DNA from: Candidatus Bathyarchaeota archaeon | GTDB taxonomy: Archaea; Thermoproteota; Bathyarchaeia; Bathyarchaeales; DTEX01 | Assembly (NCBI GenBank): GCA_018396995.1 | Contig: JAGTQB010000001.1 | Location: forward strand, 1 to 64,000 | Length of the DNA: 64,000 nt | Reading direction: 5' to 3' | Shown here: positions 11,967 to 22,061 of the stretch, one piece after another | Numbering within the stretch: the stretch's first letter is position 1 | Layout of the letters: each line of letters opens with the position of its first letter | Notes under the pieces: model-generated | The model's database searches: none | The model's input: only the letters and a program-made list of their open reading frames with translations | What the model was told of the DNA's origin: nothing | Position numbers and translations under genes: made by a program

Positions 11967-12785
11967 CTAACGCCTCTTAAGTCTAGTTAGGTGGGTTATT
12001 AAGAAAATAGCTGTAGATATGAGAGCTATTGCGCCACTTGTGGGGATGTTAAGTTGGTATGAAAGAGCTATCCCAGCCAACCCAGATAATAGCGCCATTA
12101 TAAAGGATGCTAGAAGCATTATATTTATGCTTCGGGTTAAAGCTCTTGATGCCGCGGCTGGAAGCGTGAGGAGCGTTACCGAGAGCAGCACCCCCACAGC
12201 TTTAACAATCACGGCAACGGCGATAGACGTTGTTACGAAAAGCAAGATATTATATAGTTTAACCCTTAACCCAAGCGCTTCAGCAGTATCTGCATCAAAG
12301 CATATATAAATAAACTCCCTATAAAACATTATAGTAATTGTGAATGCGATTATAGACGCTATTGCCAAACTCAATAGGTCTATGATTGAAAGGAGAAGTA
12401 TGTCGCTTATAAGATATCCATCCACAAGGATTTTCTTTTCAATTGGAAGCCAGCTCCTTATAACTGCGTAGATAGTTACGCTTATAGCAAGTAGGGCGCT
12501 AAGCATTGCTCCGAGCGCTTGCGGGCCGCTCCTCCCTGCATAAGCCGCGAGCACTGCTGTGATTAAACAAAACAATAAGACTATGAGAAATGGGTTTACT
12601 AGAACTGGAGAGATCATTTGCAGTAATACTCCAAGGGCAGCTCCGCCTAACGCGGCGTGCGATATTTCTGGAGTTATGTAGAGTGAACCTCTTAAAAGCA
12701 TTATAACCATTATTGGCACAGAAAGCGACATGAAAAATGTGCCCATAATTGCCCTTAAAATGAATGGGTCAAACATGCCTATCAC
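11967..12785 (-). CDS. Zn/Mn-type metal ABC transporter permease
   Basis: Multi-TM ZnuB/MntB-like protein in operon with ATPase and binding protein. Confidence 0.88.
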   Translation of the reverse strand: MIGMFDPFILRAIMGTFFMSLSVPIMVIMLLRGSLYITPEISHAALGGAALGVLLQMISPVLVNPFLIVLLFCLITAVLAAYAGRSGPQALGAMLSALLAISVTIYAVIRSWLPIEKKILVDGYLISDILLLSIIDLLSLAIASIIAFTITIMFYREFIYICFDADTAEALGLRVKLYNILLFVTTSIAVAVIVKAVGVLLSVTLLTLPAAASRALTRSINIMLLASFIMALLSGLAGIALSYQLNIPTSGAIALISTAIFLITHLTRLKRR

Positions 12786-13548
12786 CTAAAACGATTATAC
12801 GCCTACCATTTTTCTCAATCAACTTTAAATGTGGGTAAATACGTTTCAGCTTCTCCTCACTCAGAACTGAATTTGGCTCACCGTATGCATGTATACACCT
12901 ATTTAATACTAAAACCCTGTCAGCAAGAGTTACTATTGGATCGAGCTCATGCTCAACGACAATAATAGTCCTTCCACTCTCTTTAAATTCTCTAAGAATA
13001 TTAAGCAGATTTTCTTGGCTTTCAAGGTCTAGGCCAGCAAAGACTTCATCTAGTAGTAGTAATAAGGGGTTGGATGAAAGTGCCCTAGCTATTAGAACTC
13101 TTCTCTGCTGACCCCCACTAAGCTCACTGAAGAGGGAGCTCCACTCATCTTCCATACCTAAATATGCCAATGCCCTTCTAGCCATCTCAATATCTTTCTC
13201 AGAAACGGTTCTGGGCGGGCTTTTTCTTAATAATACACCCATCAAGACAACATCGCCAACGGTGAGTGGTGTCTCATACGAAATCTTATCTTTCTGTGGA
13301 ACATATCCAATAAGTCTTCTAACCTTCATCTGCTCCTTAAGCGGATTGAGACCGAATACCCTGACCTCACCCCTATATGGCCTAGTTATTCCGAGTAACG
13401 TTTTGAGTAAAGTTGTTTTTCCAGCACCATTTGGCCCGATTACCAGCAGAAGAGATGGTTTCTCAACCTCAAAACTAATGTTCTCTAACACGATATGATT
13501 ACTTATTTTGACGGTAACCTTGTTGATGGATATTATTGGCGTCTCCAT
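12769..13548 (-). CDS. Metal ABC transporter ATP-binding protein
   Basis: GPNGAGKTTLLKTLLG, LSGGQQRRVLIARAL and LLLLDEVFAGLD. Confidence 0.93.
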   Translation of the reverse strand: METPIISINKVTVKISNHIVLENISFEVEKPSLLLVIGPNGAGKTTLLKTLLGITRPYRGEVRVFGLNPLKEQMKVRRLIGYVPQKDKISYETPLTVGDVVLMGVLLRKSPPRTVSEKDIEMARRALAYLGMEDEWSSLFSELSGGQQRRVLIARALSSNPLLLLLDEVFAGLDLESQENLLNILREFKESGRTIIVVEHELDPIVTLADRVLVLNRCIHAYGEPNSVLSEEKLKRIYPHLKLIEKNGRRIIVLGDRHV

Positions 13549-14576
13549 TATTTCACCCTTCTTCTGACCAAGAATATCGTTTCAAGGGCAATTATGGTCA
13601 GAAGGGCAATAATTATGGGGAGATACATATCTGAGCTGCTTAGGAGCTGTCTAGGTTGTGTCAGTAACGCACAGCAAATCTGTCCAGCATTATAATACAT
13701 CACCATGTCATATTCCTGTAAGCCGCCAGACGAGACTGTTAGAACGAATGCTACAGGGCAGCTGCTTTCCCTAGAGATTTCTTTAATCGCTTCCTTAGTA
13801 TTCTCTACGAGCACTGCAACGTCAGAGACTATGATGCACGCATATTTTCCAGATTTAAGTCCCTCATAAATGTTTCTTAGAGTCTCTGGACGTATGCTCT
13901 CTCCTTCGCCTATGAGTGCTGAGGCTACTCTTAAGCCGATTGCCTCAGCAACATACTGCTCGGCATAAAAGCCTATTATAACATCCCTCCCATATATATC
14001 ATATTTGTCTAGAATGCGATTAAGGAAGTTTTTGAGAGTGAGAACTCTCCTCTTAAATTCCTCATAGTTTTCTTCAATTTTCTGAGAGATGTCCGGTCTT
14101 ATCCTCGAGATTCTTTCCTTTACTTCCTTGGCTATTAGAAGGGCATTATCTGGCAGGAGCCAGAAACCATGGAGATTCTTTTCCCCATTAAGCTCCAATA
14201 TCCTGAGGCCGCTAAGCTTTGACAAGTCTATGAAAGTTAAGTCAGCTTCAATACCTTTAATTTCAGCAATTTCTTCAATTAGCTTTTTTTCCCATTCCAT
14301 GTGCCCGGTAACGATTATTAGGTCGGATTTGCTTACATTGCTAACGATGCTTGGAGTTAATACAAAGCCATGTGGCTCAACTCTCTCAGAAACAATCGAG
14401 TAAATTTCCCCAACCCCGTTAATTACCGGAGAAATTATTGTTCTTAGTATATCAATGGAGATTGCCACTTTTATAGTTTCATCGGCCCGTTCAATAGGGG
14501 AGATGGATATGTTTAATCCATATATAAATAATAGTGTTATAGCAATTGTCGTGAAAATTACTCCCTTACGCAGCAT
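13548..14576 (-). CDS. Metal ABC transporter substrate-binding protein (ZnuA/MntC-like) with C-terminal TM anchor
   Basis: SIDILRTIISPVINGVGEIYSIV..., VTGHMEWEKKL, LHGFWLLPDNALLIAKEV; C-terminal hydrophobic segment. Confidence 0.85.
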   Translation of the reverse strand: MLRKGVIFTTIAITLLFIYGLNISISPIERADETIKVAISIDILRTIISPVINGVGEIYSIVSERVEPHGFVLTPSIVSNVSKSDLIIVTGHMEWEKKLIEEIAEIKGIEADLTFIDLSKLSGLRILELNGEKNLHGFWLLPDNALLIAKEVKERISRIRPDISQKIEENYEEFKRRVLTLKNFLNRILDKYDIYGRDVIIGFYAEQYVAEAIGLRVASALIGEGESIRPETLRNIYEGLKSGKYACIIVSDVAVLVENTKEAIKEISRESSCPVAFVLTVSSGGLQEYDMVMYYNAGQICCALLTQPRQLLSSSDMYLPIIIALLTIIALETIFLVRRRVK

Positions 14577-14986
14577 GGAATCCCCCTAGGAATATCCTTA
14601 TTGTGGGGGCACTTCTTTGGGTGTCCTAAAATCCTGCACATGGAGTTAACTATCTCCTCGGAGAGATACATCTCAATCCTACGTGCGCACTCGCATGCCT
14701 CATTGAGACTGACTAAAAGAACCTTATGCGCATATGTTTCGAATACCCTATGATTCCTAACAATCTTATTAATCTCCTTAAAACCTAGCTCTGAAAGTCT
14801 CACGCCTTTCCATGGCTCTCTTATAACCAGACCTTTCTCTGAAAGTCTTTTGAGCGTCTCACTTGCGGTCGCGCATGAGACCCCGAGATTATTCGCTATA
14901 TCAAGACTGCTGGCCAAGTCTCTATTAGAGGTTAAGTCAAATACTGCTTTGAGATACTCCACTTCCTTTCTAGTTAAGCTTCCCAT
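14558..14986 (-). CDS. DtxR/MntR-family metal-dependent transcriptional regulator
   Basis: VEYLKAVFDLT...ANNLGVSCATASETLKRLSEKGLV..., ECARRIEMYLSEEIVNSMCRILGHPKKCPHNKDIP typical of the family. Confidence 0.93.
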   Translation of the reverse strand: MGSLTRKEVEYLKAVFDLTSNRDLASSLDIANNLGVSCATASETLKRLSEKGLVIREPWKGVRLSELGFKEINKIVRNHRVFETYAHKVLLVSLNEACECARRIEMYLSEEIVNSMCRILGHPKKCPHNKDIPRGIPCCVRE

Positions 14987-15000
14987 ATAAATTCTCCAAA

Positions 15001-15033
15001 TTTAGGTATAACCTAAGTTAGGTTATACCTAAA
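15001..15033. promoter_or_regulatory. 33-bp perfect palindrome; candidate DtxR-family operator (two adjacent boxes)
   Basis: TTTAGGTATAACCTAA-G-TTAGGTTATACCTAAA, 16-bp arms around one central G, 15 bp upstream of the regulator start. Confidence 0.85.
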
Positions 15034-15194
15034 TTTAAACATTATGTTCTTAGCAAGACGTTTTGGCAGCGCTTAGAGCAGGTATGAAGGAAAAGATCCT
15101 AAGATAAAACATCTTATGTAAGTTCTTAAATTGCAACAAAACTTTAAATAAAATTTAAGGGTAAAGTGATATGTTTGGGTTATAAGAGTTCTCT

Positions 15195-16127
15195 CTACTT
15201 TGGAATAGCTAAGTCTGGCGCTCCTCTCTTGCTTTGCTTAGCTTCTGGGAAGTACTTCTGTACCGTACGTGCGGTGAGTATTGCCTGCCTAGCCATATTT
15301 ACGCCTTCCCTCTCAGTTGTAGGTAACCCGTGAGTGACTAGAGCTGAGTTACCTGTTTTGAGGTATACTGGCGCTGCTATTCTTACTATCTCCGGCGCCT
15401 CATAGGTTCTGATCATTCCACCAGTTGACTTTGGATTATCTACGTGTATATCTATTGGTACTTTAACAGCGGCCCTTAAAGCTGCTATCATTGGCAGTGT
15501 CAAATCTCTAACGGGGTTAATGGTGTCGGCTCCTAGGCTCTCTAGTAACTTGAATGACAATGGGTTTCCATGCCCGCAGTGGGCAGATAACTTAAATTTA
15601 ACATCTTTTGGAAGTTCTCCATCTTTCCTCATCTGGTTAAGTAGCCATAGTAATCCCTCATCATAAACGAGTATTCCTCTAATTCCTAGTTCAACAGCTC
15701 TTTTCACATCCTCAACAGCCCTAACAACCTGATCCATCCCTCGCAGCCTATACCCAACCCTACCAGCCTCAGGGGTTCCCGCTGCCCTTTGTGTGCTAGT
15801 ATCATATTCAGCTCTGGGCCCAACAGACATGTTAAATTCAACTTGATAGTCTTTCGCAAGCTTTTTCATAGCCTCTATTTCTTCATCTGTATATCGCATA
15901 ATTCCCATCGTCTCGTCAATCCGGTTTATTATGACTCCATGCTTCTCTGCTGTTTCAAGAACAGCCCTCATAGCTTCTGGAGAATTAACTGTTGGAACCT
16001 CTATTCTGTAGTGTGCTCCGTCTGGAAATCTTAACGGTGAATCTGGCAGTTCATAAAGATCGCGGTCTGGAAGACCCAGCTTCCTTAAGTACTCCCTGGT
16101 TTTTGCTCCTACAAGTAGATTTATCAT
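15195..16127 (-). CDS. TIM-barrel protein, possibly peptidase U32-like
   Basis: 310-aa soluble ORF with barrel-like repeats; family assignment tentative. Confidence 0.6.
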   Translation of the reverse strand: MINLLVGAKTREYLRKLGLPDRDLYELPDSPLRFPDGAHYRIEVPTVNSPEAMRAVLETAEKHGVIINRIDETMGIMRYTDEEIEAMKKLAKDYQVEFNMSVGPRAEYDTSTQRAAGTPEAGRVGYRLRGMDQVVRAVEDVKRAVELGIRGILVYDEGLLWLLNQMRKDGELPKDVKFKLSAHCGHGNPLSFKLLESLGADTINPVRDLTLPMIAALRAAVKVPIDIHVDNPKSTGGMIRTYEAPEIVRIAAPVYLKTGNSALVTHGLPTTEREGVNMARQAILTARTVQKYFPEAKQSKRGAPDLAIPK

Positions 16128-16266
16128 GGCTTAGTACCCACCACCTTTAAATTCTTTTAAAGAAAAGAAATTGGAGCCTTATACTTAAATGTTTCTACGT
16201 TATATTTAGAGAATCCTTCTATGTATGGCATAAAACTTAAATTAGCCTAGTTTTTGAAAATATGAT

Positions 16267-17322
16267 ATGGTATCCCCTGCTGCTATCCGAGTTAAAGCCG
16301 AAGACCTATTTAACTTTTGTGTAGAAATACTTGGACGTATTGGCGTAAAGGAAGAATATGCTAAAATAGTTGCTGAAAACCTTGTATTGGCTGATCTTAG
16401 AGGTAGAGAATCGCATGGTATTGCAAGGTTACCCTCTTACGTAGAGAGGGTTGTTAGGGGTTTAATTGACCCATCGGGTCCCATTGAAGTGGTGATGGAC
16501 TATGGCGCGGTGGCGCTTATAGACGCTCACAACAATTTTGGCCAGGTAGCTGCAATGAAAGCAACTTTATTAGCGATTGAAAAGGCGAAAAAGTTTGGAG
16601 TGGCGGCAATTGGGGTAAGAAACGCTAACCATTTTGGAATGGCTGCACATTTTGTACTCAAAATAGTTGAAGAGAAGCTTATTGGGGTAGCTTTGTCAAA
16701 CGCTCCGCCAGCAATTGCTCCATGGGGAGGAAAAAAAGCGATGTTTGGCACAAACCCCATCTGTATAGGTTTTCCGGTGGAGGGAGGGAGCCCTATTGTC
16801 TTGGATATGGCTATTAGTGAGGTTGCGCGTGGAAAAATAAGGTTAGCTGCATTGAAGGGTGAGAAAATACCTGAAGGATGGGCTTTTGATGAAGAGGGTA
16901 ATCCAACAACTGATCCAAAGGCCGCCTTAAAGGGAACGCTAGCCCCAATAGGTGGAGCTAAAGGCTATGGTTTAGCCCTTGTAGTAGACTTGCTCTGTGG
17001 TTTAGTTACTGGGTCAAAGTACTTGCAGGATGTTAAAGCTCTTGATGATTTTAGCGCCCCCTCTGGAACAGGGTTCTTTATTGGCGCCATTAACGTGAGT
17101 CTCTTCACACCTTATCATGAATACAAAGAGAAGATTAGTAAATATATAGAGACTGTTAAAAACTGTCCTAAAAGGAGCGGGGTAAAGGAAATATTTTTGC
17201 CAGGAGAGATGGCGAAGAGGGAGATGGATTCTAGAAGCAAACATGGTATACCTTTAGATGAAGAAGTTGTTTTAGCGATAAAGAGACTTGCTGAAAGATT
17301 CGGAATAAAACCCCCATTTTAA
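16267..17322 (+). CDS. Malate/L-lactate dehydrogenase (Ldh/YlbC family)
   Basis: DLRGRESHGIARLPSYV, NANHFGMAAHFV, PWGGKKAMFGTNPICIGFP and GAKGYGLALVVDLLCGLVTG. Confidence 0.93.
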   Translation: MVSPAAIRVKAEDLFNFCVEILGRIGVKEEYAKIVAENLVLADLRGRESHGIARLPSYVERVVRGLIDPSGPIEVVMDYGAVALIDAHNNFGQVAAMKATLLAIEKAKKFGVAAIGVRNANHFGMAAHFVLKIVEEKLIGVALSNAPPAIAPWGGKKAMFGTNPICIGFPVEGGSPIVLDMAISEVARGKIRLAALKGEKIPEGWAFDEEGNPTTDPKAALKGTLAPIGGAKGYGLALVVDLLCGLVTGSKYLQDVKALDDFSAPSGTGFFIGAINVSLFTPYHEYKEKISKYIETVKNCPKRSGVKEIFLPGEMAKREMDSRSKHGIPLDEEVVLAIKRLAERFGIKPPF

Positions 17323-17439
17323 ACCAGCACTTTTAAGCTTTATCCTAACACCTTTGTATCCTTTTATTCTCGTCCAGAAAATCTTATTAAGGTATATATC
17401 GCATTAAAAGACATTAATAAGGCCATGTGGTGAGTAGCG

Positions 17440-18120
17440 GTGAGTGAAACCGATATCGTTCTCAAAGTTATCAAGGAGCGAAGGAGCATAAGAAAATATA
17501 AGCCAACGCCAGTTCCAGATGATCTCATCATGAAGTGTCTAGAGGCTGCCCGCTGGGCTCCTACTGGCGAGGATATGCAACCTTGGCGCTTTATAATTGT
17601 TAGGGATGAGGCGATAAGAAAGGAGCTAGGTAGAATTGCAGGGAGGGGGAGCGGAAGACGCTTCACTGTTGAGTTTTATACTGGAAAGATGGAGGCGCGT
17701 TTTGGAGAAGTTGTGAAGACGTGGCCTGAAGAGAAAAAGAAGCGTGTCTTCGGAAAACTCATCTCCGGGGAAGTATCAGCCTTTCTTGCCGAGGCTCCAG
17801 TTGACATTGTAGTTTGTGCAGAAAAGAGTGCAAATGATCCTAGAGAAGATTGTTGCGCGGCGATTCAGAACATGATGTTGATGGCAAAAGCTCTGGGTCT
17901 TGGAACCTGTTGGGTTATAGCGCCAGTATTCGATGTTAGAGATGAGATCAAAGTTAAACGCCTACTCAATATTCCAGAGGAATATAAGGTGATCAGCATA
18001 ATAGCCTTAGGATACCCAGATGAAGAGCCGAAGCCACGGCCAAGAAAGAGTTTAGAGGAAATAGTGTTTTATGAGCGTTTTGGCCAAAAGATGCCTAAAA
18101 AAGAGGTGGGAAGTGTATGA
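17440..18120 (+). CDS. Nitroreductase-family protein
   Basis: KERRSIRKYKPTPVPDDLIMKCLEAARWAPTGEDMQPWRFIIV and AIQNMMLMAKALGLGTCWV. Confidence 0.92.
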   Translation: MSETDIVLKVIKERRSIRKYKPTPVPDDLIMKCLEAARWAPTGEDMQPWRFIIVRDEAIRKELGRIAGRGSGRRFTVEFYTGKMEARFGEVVKTWPEEKKKRVFGKLISGEVSAFLAEAPVDIVVCAEKSANDPREDCCAAIQNMMLMAKALGLGTCWVIAPVFDVRDEIKVKRLLNIPEEYKVISIIALGYPDEEPKPRPRKSLEEIVFYERFGQKMPKKEVGSV

Positions 18121-18569
18121 GTGCAGGGAAGAGTGGAGAAGAAATTTTCAACAGTTTTGTGAAACATATTCTCTCTGGGTTAATTAAAGTGGTGTATGAT
18201 GGATTTGGCGGCGCTTCGCGGTGTAGATGCTATCTAGTGGGGAGGGAACTAATAAACTATATAACTGGATTAGAGAACTTAGGAATGGCTGAAGCCATCA
18301 AGAAGGTGATGTCGTTTATTAAAGAGGCGCGGATAGTGGATGAAGCCGACGCGTTCATAAGTGAGCCAATACTAGAATTATACTTCCGCAACTGCAAGTT
18401 TTCAGAAGTAGCTGATGAGATTATTAGGTCTAAGATACCGTTATTTGTTTGCCCATGCACAAATGTTTGTCTTGGTCTCCTTGAGGATAAATTTGGCATA
18501 GACACAGAGTTAATATCGATTGAGCGCAAAGATAACTCCTGTAAAGTAAGAGTTTACCTATTTAAATAG
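18117..18569 (+). CDS. Hypothetical Cys-containing protein
   Basis: 150-aa ORF overlapping upstream stop (ATGA); CPCTNVC motif. Confidence 0.65.
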   Translation: MSAGKSGEEIFNSFVKHILSGLIKVVYDGFGGASRCRCYLVGRELINYITGLENLGMAEAIKKVMSFIKEARIVDEADAFISEPILELYFRNCKFSEVADEIIRSKIPLFVCPCTNVCLGLLEDKFGIDTELISIERKDNSCKVRVYLFK

Positions 18570-18593
18570 ACTGGATGAATAGGAGTTGCAAGT

Positions 18594-18785
18594 ATGCCTC
18601 CGAAGGTAGATGTTAATAAATGCATTGGCTGCAGAACCTGCGTTGATGCCTGTCCAAATAACGTCTTAGACCTAGTAGAAGGCGTTGCATACGTTGCAAG
18701 ACCTAAAGACTGTGAAGAATGCGGCTTATGCGAAGCCATATGTAAGCAAGAAGCAATTAAATTGCAGTCGCATAACCCTGAATAA
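18594..18785 (+). CDS. 4Fe-4S dicluster ferredoxin
   Basis: CIGCRTCVDACP and CEECGLCEAICKQEAI. Confidence 0.9.
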   Translation: MPPKVDVNKCIGCRTCVDACPNNVLDLVEGVAYVARPKDCEECGLCEAICKQEAIKLQSHNPE

Positions 18786-18845
18786 GATAAACCTTATCTC
18801 TTTTATTTTAGTACTCTCATATTAAAAAGTTAATTGGTGGTTTAA

Positions 18846-19754
18846 TTGTCCGTTGTAGAGGATAAGCTTAAAACAATGGAGGAAGCTGTTAAGACTATAA
18901 GGGATGGGGATCATATAGCTGTAAGCGGATTTGCTTCAACAAGGAACGCAATGGCTTTTGCTCATGAACTCATCAGACAAAAGAAGCGTGACCTAACTAT
19001 CTCCGTCTGCATTGCAACTTTGGAAACAGATATGCTGGTAGGAGCTGGCTGTGTTAAAAAGCTTATTTATGGGGGAGGACGCCTCGACCGCTTTGGCCCA
19101 TTCTGGAATATTGATCGAGCAAAAGTGGAAAACAGGATTCTTGTGGAGGAATACTCTGGACTCTGTATTTGTCTAAAATATCTTGCTGGTGCGTTGGGGA
19201 TTCCATATATACCATCGAAATCCCTCCTCGGTTCAGACATACTTAGGAGACTTCAAGAAACCGCTCCTGATCAAATAAAGGTAACGGAGTGCCCCTTCAC
19301 GGGGGAGAAGCTTGTCCTCTTACGGGCGCTGGAGCCTGATGTAGCAGTCATCCATGCGCAAGTGGTTGATAGGGAGGGGAATGCATGGATATATGGCCCA
19401 CTTTTTGAGACAAAGGAGAAAGCTAGGGCGGCGAAAAGAGTAATCATTACCGCAGAGGAGATTGTTGATACGGAGATAATTAGAAATGATCCTGAGAGAA
19501 CAGTCATTCCTGGATACAGGGTAGACACCGTAGTTTATGCTCCATTCGGTGCTCACCCAACATCCTGCTATAAATATTATGACTACGACTTAGAGCATAT
19601 ACAGTTGTACTTAGAGGCTTGTGAGAAGGGAGAATTCGAGAAATATCTTAAGGAGTATGTTCTGGGTGTCGATAATCATTGGGAGTATCTTGAGAAGATT
19701 GGTGGCGCTAAAAAACTTTTTAGTCTGAAGGCAGATCCTTATTATGGATATTAG
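18846..19754 (+). CDS. CoA-transferase subunit A (class I; IpdA-like)
   Basis: Family I CoA transferase-like sequence paired with downstream beta subunit. Confidence 0.85.
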   Translation: MSVVEDKLKTMEEAVKTIRDGDHIAVSGFASTRNAMAFAHELIRQKKRDLTISVCIATLETDMLVGAGCVKKLIYGGGRLDRFGPFWNIDRAKVENRILVEEYSGLCICLKYLAGALGIPYIPSKSLLGSDILRRLQETAPDQIKVTECPFTGEKLVLLRALEPDVAVIHAQVVDREGNAWIYGPLFETKEKARAAKRVIITAEEIVDTEIIRNDPERTVIPGYRVDTVVYAPFGAHPTSCYKYYDYDLEHIQLYLEACEKGEFEKYLKEYVLGVDNHWEYLEKIGGAKKLFSLKADPYYGY

Positions 19755-19766
19755 GAGGGGAGGGTT

Positions 19767-20585
19767 TTGGGAAAGGAGTTTGCAAAAGAATGGACTCCAG
19801 GAGAATTAATGGCTGTTGCAGGGGCGCATTTAATCAAAGATGGTGACATAGTTATCTGCGGTATAGGTTTACCCGAGGTCGCCACCCTACTTGCCATTTA
19901 TACACATGCACCTAGAGCAAAAATACTCATGGAGCAGGGCGTCGTCGAGCCTAAGCCAGTACAGTTCAGGAGGGGTGTCTCAATGGGTTTAGCTGATCCA
20001 AGGGAATGGTTTAGAGCTAAATGCTTCACAGATTATATTGATATCATGGGTACAACATTGCAGAGGGGGCTTGTGGATATAGGGATGATTGGAGGTCTTG
20101 AGGTCGACAAATACGGTAACGTGAACAGCACATTGATTGGCTCATATAATAAGCCGCTAAGATACTTTACAGGGAGCGGTGGGGCAAATGATATAGCATC
20201 ACTTGCGAAAAAAGTGGTTGTTATTATGAGACCGCATGAATTGAGGAGATTTCCAGAGAGGGTGGCATTTATAACGAGTCCAGGCTTCATTTCAGGTAAA
20301 GGTGAGAGGGAAAGGGTTGGACTTAGGGGCGGAGGTTCCTGGAGAGTTATAACTGACTTGGCTGTTCTGGGCTTTGATGAGGAGACATGCCAGATGAAAC
20401 TATTGGCTATAAACCCAAAGGTTACTGTTGAGGAAGTCCAGGCGAGAACTGGCTTCAAACTAATAATACCCGAAAAGGTTGAATTAATGAGCCCACCAAC
20501 TATAGAAGAACAGAAGATTATCAGGGAAATACTGGATCGTGAAGGACTTTACACTGGCTGGAAGCAGGCGGCTAAAGGATCCTAA
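19767..20585 (+). CDS. CoA-transferase subunit B (class I; IpdB-like)
   Basis: Beta-subunit-like sequence; 12-bp gap from subunit A. Confidence 0.85.
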   Translation: MGKEFAKEWTPGELMAVAGAHLIKDGDIVICGIGLPEVATLLAIYTHAPRAKILMEQGVVEPKPVQFRRGVSMGLADPREWFRAKCFTDYIDIMGTTLQRGLVDIGMIGGLEVDKYGNVNSTLIGSYNKPLRYFTGSGGANDIASLAKKVVVIMRPHELRRFPERVAFITSPGFISGKGERERVGLRGGGSWRVITDLAVLGFDEETCQMKLLAINPKVTVEEVQARTGFKLIIPEKVELMSPPTIEEQKIIREILDREGLYTGWKQAAKGS

Positions 20586-20788
20586 AAATTCTCTCCTTAC
20601 TAAGTCCCTCAAATTTATTTTCAATTACCCCCATAACTCTATGTCCAAGTTTCATTCTTCCATCAATTTTTAGGATCTTGTTTATGGAGTAAGAGATTGT
20701 TAAATGGTCTTCCAGAAAGGGTAAAAAATAAATACAATTATGTAATAAAAGAGTTAAATTTCAGGTAAGATGAGGAGATGGGAGTTTA

Positions 20789-21628
20789 ATGCCTGGAAAG
20801 AAAAGTTTTTGGTATCAGGAGCTGAGTTGGCCTGAGATAGTTGAGAAGACTAAGGAGTGTGACATCATTTTGCTGCCCATAGGCTCAATAGAGCAGCATG
20901 GACCACACTGCCCTGTTGGCGTGGATTCACTTAATGTTCAGAAAATTGCGGAGCGTGTCGCAGAGAGAACTGGAGTGCTAATAGCTCCTCCAATATGGTA
21001 TGGGGCTCACATGTATATGCAGTATGGTTTTCCAGGGACTATCCCAATTAGATCTGATATCCTCAAACAGTTTGTAAAGGATGTTGTAACTGGGCTTGTT
21101 AAGAATGGCTTTAAGAAAATAATAATACTTAATGGGCATGGCCAGCAATGGGTTTTTATCGGCGCCTTACATGAGCTGGCGTTAGAGACAAAAGCTTTTA
21201 TAGCTATCGCCACTTGGTGGGAGATTGCGAGAAAGACGATAGAGGAAGTAGCTCAGACAAAATTTGTCCACGCTGATGAGGTTGAGACCTCGGTGGCATT
21301 AGAGTTATATCCGGAGCTTGTGGACATGAGTAAGGCTGATAAAGAGTCCGCCCCCTCAATTGTTGATAAGAAGTGGTATGGAAGCCCAACACGCACATTG
21401 CCGGATGAGGGAGGCTTCCCACACCACAATATAACCGCTTCGTACTTTCAAGTCGATGTATATAAACTTGGAATTCTGGGCGATGCAACACTGGCAACTA
21501 AGGAGAAAGGAAAGAAAATAGTGGATGCTGTGGTAGATAAGCTATGCGAGTTTATTGAAGAGCTTAAGAGAAAGTATCCTCCTGGAGTATCTCCGCTTGA
21601 GATGCCTCCACCAGGGGTGAAAGCATGA
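20789..21628 (+). CDS. Creatininase-family amidohydrolase
   Basis: LLPIGSIEQHGPHCPVGVDS, ILNGHGQQ and HADEVETSVALELYPELVDM. Confidence 0.92.
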   Translation: MPGKKSFWYQELSWPEIVEKTKECDIILLPIGSIEQHGPHCPVGVDSLNVQKIAERVAERTGVLIAPPIWYGAHMYMQYGFPGTIPIRSDILKQFVKDVVTGLVKNGFKKIIILNGHGQQWVFIGALHELALETKAFIAIATWWEIARKTIEEVAQTKFVHADEVETSVALELYPELVDMSKADKESAPSIVDKKWYGSPTRTLPDEGGFPHHNITASYFQVDVYKLGILGDATLATKEKGKKIVDAVVDKLCEFIEELKRKYPPGVSPLEMPPPGVKA

Positions 21629-21993
21629 TAGTTGTTAAGAAGGATCAGGCCCCAGTATTTCCCGCACCTCCGCCATCAGGAAAGGTAACAAGAATAATGA
21701 TGGATCCAGTCATTGGATCAAAGTATGTCGCCATGGGCTTCACCGTCTACCCTGTTGGGGAGAAAGGGGCTCCACATGCACATACTGGTGAGGAAACGAT
21801 ATTCATAATTAAGGGTAAAGCCAAGGTTGCAAGTGGCGGTGAGCAGCAGATACTAGAGCCAGGCGATGTCGTCTATCTAGCTCCCGGCGAAGTTCATACC
21901 CTTGAGAATGCGGGTAACGAAGAGTTGCAGTTTGTTTGGGTTTATACTCCGCCCGGCGATGAAAGATCCATTAGAGAGAGGGCTAAGAAGTAA
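21625..21993 (+). CDS. Cupin-domain protein
   Basis: GAPHAHTGEETIFIIKGKAKV...LEPGDVVYLAPGEVHTLEN. Confidence 0.9.
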   Translation: MIVVKKDQAPVFPAPPPSGKVTRIMMDPVIGSKYVAMGFTVYPVGEKGAPHAHTGEETIFIIKGKAKVASGGEQQILEPGDVVYLAPGEVHTLENAGNEELQFVWVYTPPGDERSIRERAKK

Positions 21994-22061
21994 AGGCTGA
22001 AATAGGAATTCCTTATAACCCTAATTTCTTTTATTTTTATTAAGTTATTGGGGGGTAGCTA

